From Wurfbainia villosa (Eukaryota; Streptophyta; Magnoliopsida; Zingiberales; Zingiberaceae), in contig CM045993.1 in the NCBI GenBank assembly GCA_025175895.1, positions 63,306,621 to 63,370,620 of the forward strand: a stretch of DNA of 64,000 bases, given 5' to 3'. The position numbers and the translations under genes were made by a program. The notes beneath the pieces are model-generated. The model did not search any database. It was not told the DNA's origin and worked only from the letters and a program-made list of their open reading frames with translations. Positions 32,252 through 42,629 of the stretch are shown here, piece after piece (the first letter of the stretch is position 1; each line of letters opens with the position of its first letter).

Positions 32252-32600
32252 ACTGAGTCCATGCTACGTGGGACCGTATCCGATATTGCAGAGGGTTAGC
32301 AAGGTAGCTTACAAGCTGTAGATGCCTCAAGAGATGTCAGCTATACACAACGTGTTCCATGTCTCTGTGCTCAAGAAATGCATATCCAGTGCGGACCAAG
32401 TGATTGAGCCACAGACTGTACAAGTTCAAGAGGACCTGAGTATGGAAAGTCGGCCTATCCAGATACTGGACCGAGAGGTCAAGAGGCTAAGGAACAAAGA
32501 GGTGCCCTTAGTAAAGGTCCTGTGGCAGAATCAACGATACGAGAAAGCTACCTGGGAACGAGAGGAGGACAAGAAGCAGAAATACCCAAAATTGTTTTAA
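32252..32600 (+). pseudogene. Integrase C-terminus and chromodomain of gypsy copy 2
   Basis: A stop near 32296 (TTAGCA instead of TTGGCA) interrupts the entry. The open stretch 32322-32600 holds HNVFHVSVLKKCISSADQVI and the chromodomain PIQILDREVKRLRNKEVPLV with YEKATWERE. It matches copy 1 with few changes. Confidence 0.82.
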
Positions 32601-32924
32601 GTTTCGAGGATGAAACTTTTACAAGGTATGAGGGATTGTAACGCCCGTAAAATTTCTAGCAATTTTACGAGAGTTTTTGGCTTTACGATAATGGGCTTGA
32701 TGTGGGCTTTTCTTCGAAAAATAAAAGAAAATAGCCAAAAAGAGATGCAAGGCCTAGGAATTGAACCCCAAACCTCTAGAGATTGCCAAGCCCTATAGAT
32801 GCACCCACTAACCAGAAGCCCACTAGGATTAGATCATTAGAAGAAGAGGGGAAATTGTAGATAAGTGTGATGAGGGTAAATGAAGGGGCATGGAAAAGAG
32901 AAGAGAAACTTCTCTTCCTCCCTT

Positions 32925-32931
32925 TATAAAG
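32925..32931 (+). promoter_or_regulatory. Putative TATA box of gypsy LTR 3
   Basis: TATAAAG follows CTTCCTCCCTT, at the same distance from the LTR start as in the other LTRs. Confidence 0.5.
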
Positions 32932-34745
32932 AAGAAGGAAGTTTCCACTTGGCCACTTCTTCTTCCCTTCTTCTTCCTCACCGAAAACCTTCTCTCCCCC
33001 TCTCCATTTTCACATTTGGCCGAACCCCATCCAAGCAAGGAGAAGCTAGTTCTTGGCTTCAATAAGTTCAACTACCCACTAAAAGCAAGCGAAGGATGTA
33101 AGATTACCTCACCTGAGTATATTAGTTTTGTAGGATAGGTTACATGAAAGAAATATGAAGTTTGTAGCCCTATATGTTTCGGCCAACTAAGTTTTTGGGC
33201 TAGGATTCATGAAAATGCTACTAGGGAAATTTTTATAGGTTGTATGCTTCAAGTAGGAATCTTTAGGTGTCAAAAGTCCAAAGATTATAGCCCTACATGT
33301 TTTGGCCAACCCAAGATTTTGGGGTTAGGGTTGCATGAACTTGATTCTAAGGTTATGTTCATAGATGGTATGCTTCAAGTAGGATTTTTAGGTGTCAAAA
33401 ATCCAAGATAATGGCCCTACATGTTTCGGCCAACCAATGGTTTTAGGGTTAGGGTTTCATGAAAATACCCCTTATGAAGTTATGTTATGATATATGCCTA
33501 CATGAATAAATTTAGGTGACAAAAATCCAACTTTGTGCCCCTATATGTTTCGGCCACCAATGGTTTTAGGGTTAGGGTTTCATGAAAATACCCCTTATGA
33601 AGTTATGTTATGATATATGCCTACATGAATGAATTTAGGTGACAAAAATCCAAGCTTTGTGCCCCTATATGTTTCGGCCACCAATGGTTTTAGGGTTAGG
33701 GTTTCATGAAAATACCCCTTATGAAGTTATGTTATGATATATGCCTACATGAATGAATTTAGGTGACAAAAATCCAAGCTTTGTGCCCCTATATGTTTCG
33801 ACCAACCAATGGTTTTTGGGTTAGGGTTTCATGAAAATACCCCTTATGAAGTTATGTTATGATATATGCCTACATGAATAAATTTAGGTGACAAAAATCC
33901 AAGCTTTGTGCCCCTATATGTTTCGGCCAACCATGGGTTTAGGGTTAGGGTTTCATGAAAACACCCCCTTATGAAGTTATGTTAGGTGGATGACTTTAAT
34001 ATGCCTATGTGATGAACAAGTTTTATGATTTAATATGCCAAGAAATGGGGTTTATGAAATATGCCTATGTGATGAACATGTTTTATGTTTTAATATGCCA
34101 AGAAATATGTTTATGAAATATGCCTATGTGATGAACATGCTTATGATGTAATATGCCATGAAATATGCCTATGTGATGTACATGTTTTATGATTTAATAT
34201 GCCTTGAATATGTCTATGAATTATGCTTAGGTGATAAACATGTTTATGCTTTAGGACCCCTTTAGGGTACTTTTATGTTATGAATGCATGTATGCTATGA
34301 AATGTCTAAGATGGAGATGCTTCCCTTTCAAGTAGGGATTAAGAGCTCTCCTTATGATAAGATAAAATGGAGATGCTTCCCTTTCAAGTAGGGATTAAGA
34401 GCTCTCCTTATGATAATACAAGAAAGAAAGGAATTAAGTATTTTACTTTGTAAGAGGTTAAGTACCCGACCCGTCAGGTGGTTGTTAATCAAATCCATAG
34501 GGACATAAGAAGACGTAAGAGGTCTTGCCCTGGTAAGACGTAAGAGGTCTTGCTCTAGTAGGTCTGGTGGCTCGCTACCCCAACCTATTAGGGAACGCGC
34601 ATTATGTGGTACTTAACCTGGGGCCCACCATGCAAGTTATGATTATGTTGAAGTATCTATATGTATATGTTTTGAAAAGAAAAGACCTTTATAAAATTAT
34701 GAATGTTAGGTTCAAGTTTTAGAATGCTTGTGTTTATGTACTTTA

Positions 34746-35270
34746 TGCATGTTTAGGTTTTATGTAATTATGAATGCTTATGATTATGTCTTTGATGCAT
34801 GTTTAGGATTTATGTAATTATGAATGCTTATTTTCAAGTTTAAGAATTCTTATGATTATGTCTTTGATGCATGTTTAGGATTTATGTAATTATGAATGCT
34901 TATGTTCAAGTTTAAGAATGCTTATGATTATGTCTTTGATGCATGTTTAGGATTTATGTAATTATGAATGCTTATGTTCAAGTTTAAGAATGCTTATGAT
35001 TATGTCTTTGATGCATGTTTAGGATTTATGTAATTATGAATGCTTATGTTCAAGTTTAAGAATGCTTATGATTATGTCTTTGATGCCTGTTTAGGATTTA
35101 TGTAATTATGAATGCTTATGTTCATGTTTAAGAATGCTTATGATTATGTCTTTGATGCATGTTTAGGATTTATGTAATTATGAATGCTTTTGTTCAAGTT
35201 TAAGAATGCTTATTATTATGTCTTTGATGCATGTTTAGGATTTATGTAATTATGAATGCTTATGTTTAAT
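34746..35270 (+). repeat. 72-bp tandem repeat in gypsy LTR 3
   Basis: Units start at 34746, 34796, 34868, 34940, 35012, 35084, 35156 and 35228. The first is shortened by 22 bp; the others are 72 bp apart. The copy number is higher than in LTR 1 or LTR 2. Confidence 0.9.
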
Positions 35271-35939
35271 TTATGCCTTGCTTAGAGTTAATTATGTTTA
35301 GCATGCTTATGTAAATTGTATGCCATACTTATGTTTTCATTACGTTGGTATGTTGATGAATAGTGTTGTTATGAAATACTTATGCTATTTTTTCTAGTAT
35401 GCTCTTGTTTTCTAATTGTTTGATGAAGTTTGTGGCTTTTGTGAGTAGGCAAGAATCTTACTAAGCTATAGGCTTATAGTTTATGTTGTCCATATACTGC
35501 AGATAAAGGAAACATGAACTAAGAGGAAGTAGCAAGAGGGGCCAAGTGTGTGTGATAGTGGCATGGTGGAAAGAGACCCTATTACTATCTGCTTATATTT
35601 ATATGCTCAGTGAACACCTTAAGACATGTGCTTCCGTTTATAAGACCTATGATTTATTAGTACCATGTTGAATGTTGCTTAGTTATGTTACTGTTCAATT
35701 ACTTATGAGAGTTTGGTATGTTAGAACTCATGGATGAATCTTGATGTTATGCATGTTATAAAATGAGATAAGAAGAGATTACATGTTACTTATGAATATG
35801 ATATGTGATGCATGTATAAAAGAAGGTTTAAGCCATGATAACATGTTTAAGTATGTAGAAGGAGAAATGATCCATATATGTTATGTTATAAGAAAAAAAA
35901 GTAGCGCCGCCCTGAGAGCAGATAAGGGCGGGCGTTACA

Positions 35940-35944
35940 TAATG
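35940..35944. repeat. Target site duplication TAATG, right copy
   Basis: TAATG follows the gypsy terminus GTTACA and equals 18159-18163. Element C continues with TTACCAAGCCTAAG, collinear with element A. Confidence 0.92.
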
Positions 35945-36411
35945 TTACCAAGCCTAAGAAGCCAAAGATATGTTTGGTTCATCTTCGAAGGTTCTTTTCT
36001 CTTTTTGGAATTAGAAGATGAGTTATTAACTTCAATTTGCATCGTGGGAGGTTTTGTATACAAATTTCCTTTCAATGTACCTGAACAGATATTCTCCCTA
36101 TTCCTTTTTATAACAACTCTGTCATTAAAAGAAATAGAATATCCATCCATAATAATTTAGAAACTGAAACTAAATTCTTTCTAAATAAAGGTACATAAAG
36201 GGAATTTTCCAGAACCTAAGTTTTATTTTTCTCAAGAGATAAATAAAACTTCTCCCACTGCAATAGCCGCCACCTTGATGGCATTGCCCAGATAAATGGT
36301 AATCTCCCCTTTAGCAAGTCGTCGGGTTTCCTGGAACCCCTGCAAAGTGTTGCAGACATGATTAGTGGCTCTCATATCTACACACCAGGTGCCGGTAGAT
36401 AACACCGCTAA
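35945..36411 (-). pseudogene. Protease and integrase N-terminus of element C
   Basis: The open stretch 36150-35935 contains MDGYSISFNDRVVIKRNREN and NQTYLWLLRLGN, the segment between protease and integrase zinc region. The first zinc histidine of LWHLRLGH reads leucine. The protease site near 36365-36405 reads WCVDMRATNHVC: the catalytic aspartate is kept but the following T-G is M-R. Confidence 0.8.
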
Positions 36412-36730
36412 TCATGTTTCAACGACTAGTCCAAAGGATATACCTTTGTTCTGTTTTGGACTAGGACGGTCCTTCTTCCAATCTCCATCCTGCTTATAAG
36501 TAAAGTACTTGCCTTTCGGCTTCTTCACTCCTCCCTGAGATCCTCCCACTACATTTGCTCCACCTTGTTTCTTCTTCTTCTTGCCTTTCGGCTTAGAAGT
36601 AGAAACCTTTTTGAGCAACCATGGCTTGAGGACACTCTTCGAAGAGTGCATACTTGTACTCCTTAGCAGATAAGACAATATCTAAATTCTTTTCCAATCA
36701 ACATTATTTGGGTACAGTAAGTTTATTTCC
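36412..36730 (-). pseudogene. gag of element C, central part deleted
   Basis: The open stretch 36678-36412 joins an early gag segment (SKSVLKPWLL region, from KYVLLEEC in element D) directly to the basic C-terminal segment KKVSTSKPKGKKKKKQ. About 140 residues of gag, including most of the UBN2-type region present in element D, are absent. The zinc knuckle reads YFTYKQDGDWKKDRP, with all its cysteines and the histidine lost. Confidence 0.8.
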
Positions 36731-37823
36731 TTTAGTATCATAGTAAGTGGACTGAAAGTAATTTTTGAAAATCCTAAGAATCACATAGATCATTACTGTA
36801 GATTTCAAAAAATTATTGATTCCTCAAAACAATAAAATTCCGAAATCAACCAACACCTCAAAACACTGAGAATATCGCATGCCACGCAGTGTGGACGTAT
36901 ACGAATTCTACATTTGTAAGAGGAGGTTTTACCCATTAATTTTATTATCTTGTCAACCTTACTTTTTGACAAATAAAATTAATAGTTGGTTCCTCTTTGG
37001 CCCTACAAATAAAAGCAGTAACTCTGATGGGGAGGATACTTTTATTTGCATCTAAGTGTGCACCATTACACGATACTAAGGGAATTATTTTGGATTATGT
37101 GTCTTACCGCTGTGGAAGTACACACGCTCCTAGATAATTTCCTATAACCATTATTTGACCTAGTGATTCGCAAACAAATCCATCCGCAGGGAGGAAGGCA
37201 CTCAGAGCCGACGCGCAAGTTTGTTTGCATCACTTGTCAAATTGTAATGGAGGTCGTGGGAATTTATAAAAATATCCGTCTCCCACTTAGTAATTTGAAA
37301 ATGAGGAATTTTCTAGGCTACGACATGCATATCAAACAATAAGCAATAAATATGAAAAATAAATTATTTTCCAACTATTATGGCTTTTGTCTTCAATATG
37401 TCTCCCGTCGCATCGCCTTCTCGTCCGCTCCTCCTACGCCATGTACAAACCATCCGAAGATTCGAGCCGAGACTAAAACCTATTTTAATTTACATCCATC
37501 GATCCTATACTCCATGAGGGAGTGTACATTAAATCTAGATCGAAAGTAAAATAAAACAAAGAGCGGCTAAACAATGCCGTATTTAATTTACCAAAAACTA
37601 AATACTAGCCTCGTCAATCCCTAGGATTCAACAAAATAAATATTTACACACAAACAATCACATACACACATATGGCCATAATAGTCGGATCTTATGCCTG
37701 CAACAAAAGAGTTAAACTACGCATATCCTACTATTATCTGGCACATATAATATATGAAAAAGTGCATAAAAATTAACCAAATCCTAAACACACAAAACCG
37801 GAAACCTTGGCTTTGATATCAAT
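36731..37823 (-). other. Leader and primer site of element C
   Basis: Non-coding leader, collinear with the element A leader (4279-5324). The primer site next to the LTR, on the minus strand from 37823, reads TTGATATCAAAGCC. It differs from the initiator-Met site TTGGTATCAGAGCC by two G-to-A changes. Confidence 0.75.
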
Positions 37824-39720
37824 TGAAGGAATTGCTTCGGAGGCTCTTCGGATCCCATGTCCCCGGATTAAAATTTTCACTAATGAAAACTAATCCGGAT
37901 GGGATGAGTTTCCTAAGCACAACCAATTCATCATCGTGCTAACGACTTGAGCAATCGCTTGAACAAACTAGTTGTTCAAGCAACACAACTCTTCTAGTCG
38001 ATTAGCCGCGGAATAGACGATGTCCGGATCGCCTGTTTTTGTGTTTATAATCGGGATCCGAGTATTATTTAGCCATTTACAGAAATATAGCATGCTTATA
38101 TTTGAAAAATAGAAACAAGCAATGAATAAAAGAGAAAGAAGAATAGGTATACCTCTTGGTCTTCTAATGTATGACCTTCCTCCTTTTGGACGTCGTGTGG
38201 GCGACGATCCACCAAAAGTCGAAGCTCCTAGATCGCAAAACTTCCTTCCTTGCTTTTCCCAAGCAAGAAGAAGAAGAGAAACAATGTTTTTCTTCTTCCA
38301 AAACTCAACCAACAAGGAGCTATCAAAACCCTTGCCGCCGGCCAACTAGAAGGAGAAGGAGATGGTGGAAAACTACCAAGACACCAAGGGAAACCCTATA
38401 TCTTGTTTCCAACACCTACGGAGAAGAAGAAGGGGACTTTGGGTGCCGGCCAAGGCTGGAAAAGAGATGGAAAAGGCTTCTGGACGTTGGCCCAAAGAGG
38501 AAGAAGAAGAGAGAAAGAACCTTCCTTATTTGGTGCCACCCTAGCCTCAAAACCCTAATCCCAATCCTATCTCAAATAGGATTGCTCCTTGCCGCCCAAA
38601 CCCTAGCTCTCCTCCTATTCATTATGTAATCCACGACCACTCCCCATGCCCTCCTTTTATAGAGTTAGGGTTAAGTCATGAATTAATCTCCTCCATTGGT
38701 TATAGGGATTTAATCTCAACCGTCGGATCTAGAGATTTAATCTCAACCGTCGGATCTTAGAGATTTGATCTCTACCAATGGATCTTAGAGTTTTGTTTCT
38801 ATCCATTGGATCTAAGCTTCATGAGGCGTTAATAGGCTACATTAGGGACCATGAGGAGGAGTTGGGTCTTGGCCACCCATGGATCAAGCCCACATAAAGT
38901 CCGATCCACTAATGATGATCCAATCCACTAAAGGTCCATCATTGATCTAACTCACCAACCCCCGTATGATAATATGGGCTCCATATATTATTTGTAGATT
39001 TTCTCTACGTGTTTAAGATCTCGAATGTCCATCGATTAATTAATTTACTGACCATTAATTAATCCACATCTAACTCCTTGAGTAGTACCACTCAACCTTT
39101 TCATCATGCCGAACCAAGTCCTCCTGCAGGGTTTACATGATGAACCTTATGAGCTCCTCAAGGGGACATCATCATCCTAATATATAGGACATTGTTTCCT
39201 CCTATAATCAATGGCACACCATATAAATAATATCATCTCCCAACTTACCGAGCCTATCGATTTAATCTATAAATCTCGCCCATTGGTAAATCAAAGAGAT
39301 GAGTACTAAGTATTTGTGCCCGTTATTATATCGGGATTAAAATCATGTACTAAATAATATCTGAGGTCCGATTCGATTATGTAGTCAGCAATAAATCGAA
39401 TCACCTCTATGTCAGTCCTGCTCAATACACACAAAGTGCACTAGTGTGATTCTATGGTCAAGACAAACCAATACCAAATCACACTACAACCATTCCGATG
39501 GTTTATCCAATGTCATCTCGGTTGTTAGCCTTTACTTATACTTTTCAAGGAGCCGATAACATGATCTTCCGTGTGACACCACACACCATGTTATCTACAA
39601 TGTAAAGTATTAGACAATATTGCATAACCATAAAAATATGCAAACAATGATCATGTGATTCTTATTTCAAAAATAAAGATGTTTATAGAAAAGATAGACT
39701 TTTCAGTATACATCCCTACA
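37824..39720 (-). repeat. Element C 5' LTR, complete (1897 bp)
   Basis: On the plus strand it starts TGAAGGAATTGC at 37824 and ends CATCCCTACA at 39720. It pairs with 14048-15596. The outer end abuts element D leader at 39721. Confidence 0.92.
38655..38772 (-). promoter_or_regulatory. TATA box and palindromic U3 repeats of the element C 5' LTR
   Basis: On the minus strand 38662-38655 reads CTATAAAA. Upstream lie GGATTTAATCTC near 38706, the palindrome GAGATTTAATCTC at 38732-38744 and GAGATTTGATCTC at 38760-38772, each within a ~28-bp repeat with AACCGTCGGATCT. This is a likely core promoter with enhancer repeats. Confidence 0.55.
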
Positions 39721-39947
39721 CAACTATTAATTTTATTTGGCAAAAAGTTAGGTTGACAAGATAGTAAAATTAATGGGTGAAACCTCCTCATACAAATGTA
39801 GAATTCGTATACGTCCACACTATCGTGGCATACAATATTCTCGATGTTTTGAGGTGTTGGTTGATTTTAAAATTTTATTATTTGAGGAATCAATAATTTT
39901 TTGAAATCTAATGTTTTGATCTATGTGATTCTTAGGTTGTTTTGAAA
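39721..39947 (+). other. Distal leader of element D
   Basis: This matches the reverse complement of the element A leader just upstream of gag (about 4279-4490). About 830 bp of leader and the 5' LTR are missing. Confidence 0.8.
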
Positions 39948-40694
39948 ATGGCTTTCAACCCGCTTGCTGTGATACTGAAAGAAAATAAACTTACTGGTCC
40001 CAATTATGTTGATTGGAAGAGGAATCTTGACATTGTCTTGACTGCTGAGGAATACAAATATGTACTCCTCGAAGAGTGCCCTCCTAAGCCTGCCAATGAT
40101 TTTGGGGAAATGGAGAAGGAGAGTTATAAAAAGTGGATTAAGGTCGATGAGATGGCGTGGTGTTACATTTTGGCATCTATGTCAAATGTACTGCAACATC
40201 AGCATCAAGCCATGCCCACTGCATATGACATGATGCTCAATCTCAAAGAACTTTTCGGACACCAGAATCGGGCTGCTAGGAAGGAAGCCATGAGGAACTT
40301 GATGATGACCACCATGATCGAAGGAACACCCATGAGGGATCATGTTTTCAAGATGATGGCTCATTTGAATAAGCTGGAAGTCCTCGGAGCTGAGATCGAT
40401 GGGGAAACCCAGGTCGATATCATTCTCCAGTCTCTACCTAGGAGTTTTGAGCAGTTTCGCCTGAACCACAACATGAACAAGAGGTTGTATTCGTTGGCGG
40501 AGATTCTGACAAAACTCCAGGTGGCAGAGGGGCTTTTTTGTCAGAGTGCTCAGGCGCAAGCCATGGTTGCCCAAAAGGTTTCTACTTCTAAGCCGAAAGG
40601 CAAGAAGAAGAAGAAACAAGCTGGGGCAAAGGTGGCAGGAGGAACGCAGGGAAGAGTGAAGAAGCCGAAAGGCAAGTGCTTCACTTGCAAGTAG
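39948..40694 (+). CDS. gag of element D, nearly complete
   Basis: The ATG at 39948 opens MAFNPLAVILKENKLTGPNY, followed by the UBN2-like copia gag domain (DIVLTAEEYKYVLLEE, MMLNLKELFG, IILQSLPRSFEQFRLNHNMN) and the basic segment SKPKGKKKKKQAGAK. The frame ends at a TAG inside the zinc knuckle: CFTCK, stop, TGHWKKDC, where a glutamine codon is expected. It is the best-preserved gag of family I in the window, about 248 residues. Confidence 0.85.
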   Translation: MAFNPLAVILKENKLTGPNYVDWKRNLDIVLTAEEYKYVLLEECPPKPANDFGEMEKESYKKWIKVDEMAWCYILASMSNVLQHQHQAMPTAYDMMLNLKELFGHQNRAARKEAMRNLMMTTMIEGTPMRDHVFKMMAHLNKLEVLGAEIDGETQVDIILQSLPRSFEQFRLNHNMNKRLYSLAEILTKLQVAEGLFCQSAQAQAMVAQKVSTSKPKGKKKKKQAGAKVAGGTQGRVKKPKGKCFTCK

Positions 40695-40838
40695 ACTGGA
40701 CACTGGAAGAAGGACTGCCCCATCCGGAAGCAGAACAAAGGTATATCTTTTGGTCTAGTCGTTGAAACATGTTTAGCGGTGTTATCTATCGGCACCTGGT
40801 GTGTAAATACGGGAGCCACTGATCATGTCTGAAAAACT
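40695..40838 (+). pseudogene. Zinc knuckle end and protease active site of element D
   Basis: The read-through of the gag frame completes the knuckle (TGHWKKDCP). The protease motif is WCVNTGATDHV, with the catalytic aspartate of D-T-G-A changed to asparagine (codon 40806-40808). A TGA stop follows at 40830. Protease would be inactive. Confidence 0.82.
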
Positions 40839-41993
40839 TTGCAGGGGTTCCAGGAAATCAGACGACTGGCTGAGGGAGAGATTATCATATACTTGGGCAA
40901 TGCCACGAAGGTGGCAGATGTTGCAGTGGGAGATGTTTATTTGTCTTTTGAGAGAAATAAAATTTTGGTTCTTAAAAATTGCCTTTATGTACCTCTATTT
41001 AGAAAGAATTTAATTTCGGTTTCTAAATTGTTTATGGATGGATATTCTATTTCTTTTAATGACAGAGTTGTTATAAAAAGGAATAGGGAGATTATCTGTT
41101 CTGGTGCATTGATAGAAAATTTGTATACACTTGAACCAAAAGCTCCAATGATGCAAATAGAAGTGAATAGCTCATCTTCTAATTCCAATAAGAGAAAAGA
41201 ACCTTCGAAGATGAACCAAACATATCTTTGGCATTTAAGGCTTGGTCATATTAACCTAAGCAGAATTCAAAGGTTGATAGCTGATGGACCTCTGAGTTCA
41301 TTAGTGGTGGAAGACTTCCCAACCTATGAATCTTGCTTGGAAGGTAAAATGACCAAGAGGCCTTTCAAGGCAAAGGGGTATAGAGCCAAAGATGTGTTGG
41401 AATTGGTTCATTCTGATTTGTGTGGTCCTATGTCTATCCAGGCAAGAGGTGGCTTTGAATATTTTGTCTCTTTTATAGAAGATTATTCAAGGTATGGATA
41501 CATTTACTTGATGCTCCGCAAGTCTGAATGCTTTGACAAGTTCAAAGAATTCAAGGCTGATGTAGAGGAACGTCAAGGTAAAAGTATCAAGACACTACGA
41601 TCTGATCGTGGTGGTGAGTACCTCTTGGGAGAGTTTAGGAATTACTTATCAGAGGCTGGGATTCAATCCCAATTGTCTGCACCTGGCACACCCCAGCAGA
41701 ATGGTGTAGTAGAGCGAAGGAATATGACTCTTATGGAGATGGTTAGATCGATGATGAGTTATTCTGAGTTTCCAGATTCGTTCTGGGGATATGCTCTAAA
41801 TACGACAGTGTATATTCTGAACTTGGTTCCATCTAAATCAATGTCTTCTACTTCCACAGAATTGTGGATTGGGCGAAAGCCTAGTCTGAGACATATTCAG
41901 ATTTGGGGGATTCCAACACATGTGCTGAAGGCAGATGCTGGTAAGTTGGAACCTCATACAGAAGTGCGTATGTTCGTTGGCTATATATTCTGA
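40839..41993 (+). CDS. Protease C-terminus and integrase of element D
   Basis: A 384-residue frame begins in the protease tail (LVLKNCLYVPLFRKNLISVS) and covers the integrase. The zinc region is [15 protein letters not shown] to YESCLEGK, where the first of the two cysteines is tyrosine. The core contains [15 protein letters not shown] and GVVERRN, so the D-D-35-E residues are all present. The frame ends at a TGA replacing glycine of the usual YPKGTKGG segment. Confidence 0.87.
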   Translation: MQGFQEIRRLAEGEIIIYLGNATKVADVAVGDVYLSFERNKILVLKNCLYVPLFRKNLISVSKLFMDGYSISFNDRVVIKRNREIICSGALIENLYTLEPKAPMMQIEVNSSSSNSNKRKEPSKMNQTYLWHLRLGHINLSRIQRLIADGPLSSLVVEDFPTYESCLEGKMTKRPFKAKGYRAKDVLELVHSDLCGPMSIQARGGFEYFVSFIEDYSRYGYIYLMLRKSECFDKFKEFKADVEERQGKSIKTLRSDRGGEYLLGEFRNYLSEAGIQSQLSAPGTPQQNGVVERRNMTLMEMVRSMMSYSEFPDSFWGYALNTTVYILNLVPSKSMSSTSTELWIGRKPSLRHIQIWGIPTHVLKADAGKLEPHTEVRMFVGYIF

Positions 41994-42005
41994 ACGAAAG
42001 GTGGT

Positions 42006-42629
42006 TTGTTTTATAGTCCTAGAGATCAGACGGTGATCGTTAGCACGAACGCCAGATTTCTAGAGGAAGACTATGTGATGAACCACAAGCCCATGAGTAA
42101 GATTGTTCTGGAGGAATTGAAAGGGGAAGTCACTACTTCAGTACCACCGGTTCAAGAGGATATACCACAAGTCACTGCACCACGTGTCACAGAGGATACA
42201 CAGGTGATACCTCATGGTAGTGGGAGGGTTGTGAGACAACCTGATAGATTCATGTTCTTGGGAGAATCTTCTGATTTGGTCCCTGGCGAACATGAACCTG
42301 ATCCTTGGACATATGATGAGGCAATCCAAGATAAAGATGCAGTATCTTGGCAAAGTGCAATGAATGCTGAGATTGAATCTATGGATTTAAATCAGGTCTG
42401 GGAGCTAGTAGAACCACCCAATGGTGTAAAAGCCATTGGTTGCAAGTGGATCTACAAAAGAAAGAGAGGAATAGATGGGAAGGTTGAAAACTTCAAAGCA
42501 AGGCTTGTTGCGAAGGGGTATACTCAGAAAGAGGGTATCGATTATGAGGAAACTTTTTCGCCGGAAGCCATGCTTAAGTCTATCCGAATTCTTTTATGCA
42601 TTGCTGCTCATATGGATTATGAGGTATGA
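42006..42629 (+). CDS. Integrase-RT linker and RT N-terminus of element D
   Basis: The same frame resumes after the stop with FYSPRDQTVIVSTNARFLEE, the linker (VVRQPDRFMFLGESSD), then GCKWIYKRKRGIDGKV and DYEETFSPEAMLKS. It ends in two adjacent stops at YEV where W-Q is expected (TGA TAG). Confidence 0.85.
   Translation: MFYSPRDQTVIVSTNARFLEEDYVMNHKPMSKIVLEELKGEVTTSVPPVQEDIPQVTAPRVTEDTQVIPHGSGRVVRQPDRFMFLGESSDLVPGEHEPDPWTYDEAIQDKDAVSWQSAMNAEIESMDLNQVWELVEPPNGVKAIGCKWIYKRKRGIDGKVENFKARLVAKGYTQKEGIDYEETFSPEAMLKSIRILLCIAAHMDYEV

Larger units (their letters stand above)
18164..35939 (+). mobile_element. Ty3/gypsy chromovirus composite: LTR-internal-LTR-internal-LTR
   Basis: Three similar LTRs (18164-21274, 25335-28574, 32637-35939) separate two similar internal regions that share the middle LTR. 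The whole 17.8 kb is flanked by one TAATG duplication, which points to a single insertion followed by unequal recombination. Pol order is protease, RT, integrase, chromodomain. The zinc knuckle style, Met-tRNA primer site, long LTRs and C-terminal chromodomain suggest a Tekay/Del-like chromovirus; that is an inference. Both internal copies lack the gag core and RNase H. Confidence 0.93.
32637..35939 (+). repeat. Gypsy LTR 3 (right)
   Basis: It begins TGTAACGCCCGTAAAA and ends GGGCGTTACA followed by the target duplication TAATG, giving TGTAAC/GTTACA inverted ends. It contains the ~124-bp repeats at 33167-33980 and a GC-rich hairpin at 35903-35934. Confidence 0.92.
14048..39720 (-). mobile_element. 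Element C: Ty1/copia (family I), split by the gypsy composite
   Basis: On the minus strand C runs from its 5' LTR (39720-37824) through leader, gag and protease to 35945. It is interrupted by the gypsy composite 18164-35939 and resumes at 18163 with integrase, RT and RNase H, ending in a truncated 3' LTR (15596-14048). Removing the insertion and one TAATG restores a sequence collinear with element A (around 3045-3075). C's right edge abuts element D leader at 39721. Its left LTR has lost its outer ~324 bp. Confidence 0.92.

Noticed and set aside
38122..38629. Overlapping frames in family I LTRs (5694-6197, 14071-14434 and 38122-38629)
   Set aside because: They are LTR sequence in several frames with low complexity (Lys/Glu/Arg runs) and are not kept between copies.
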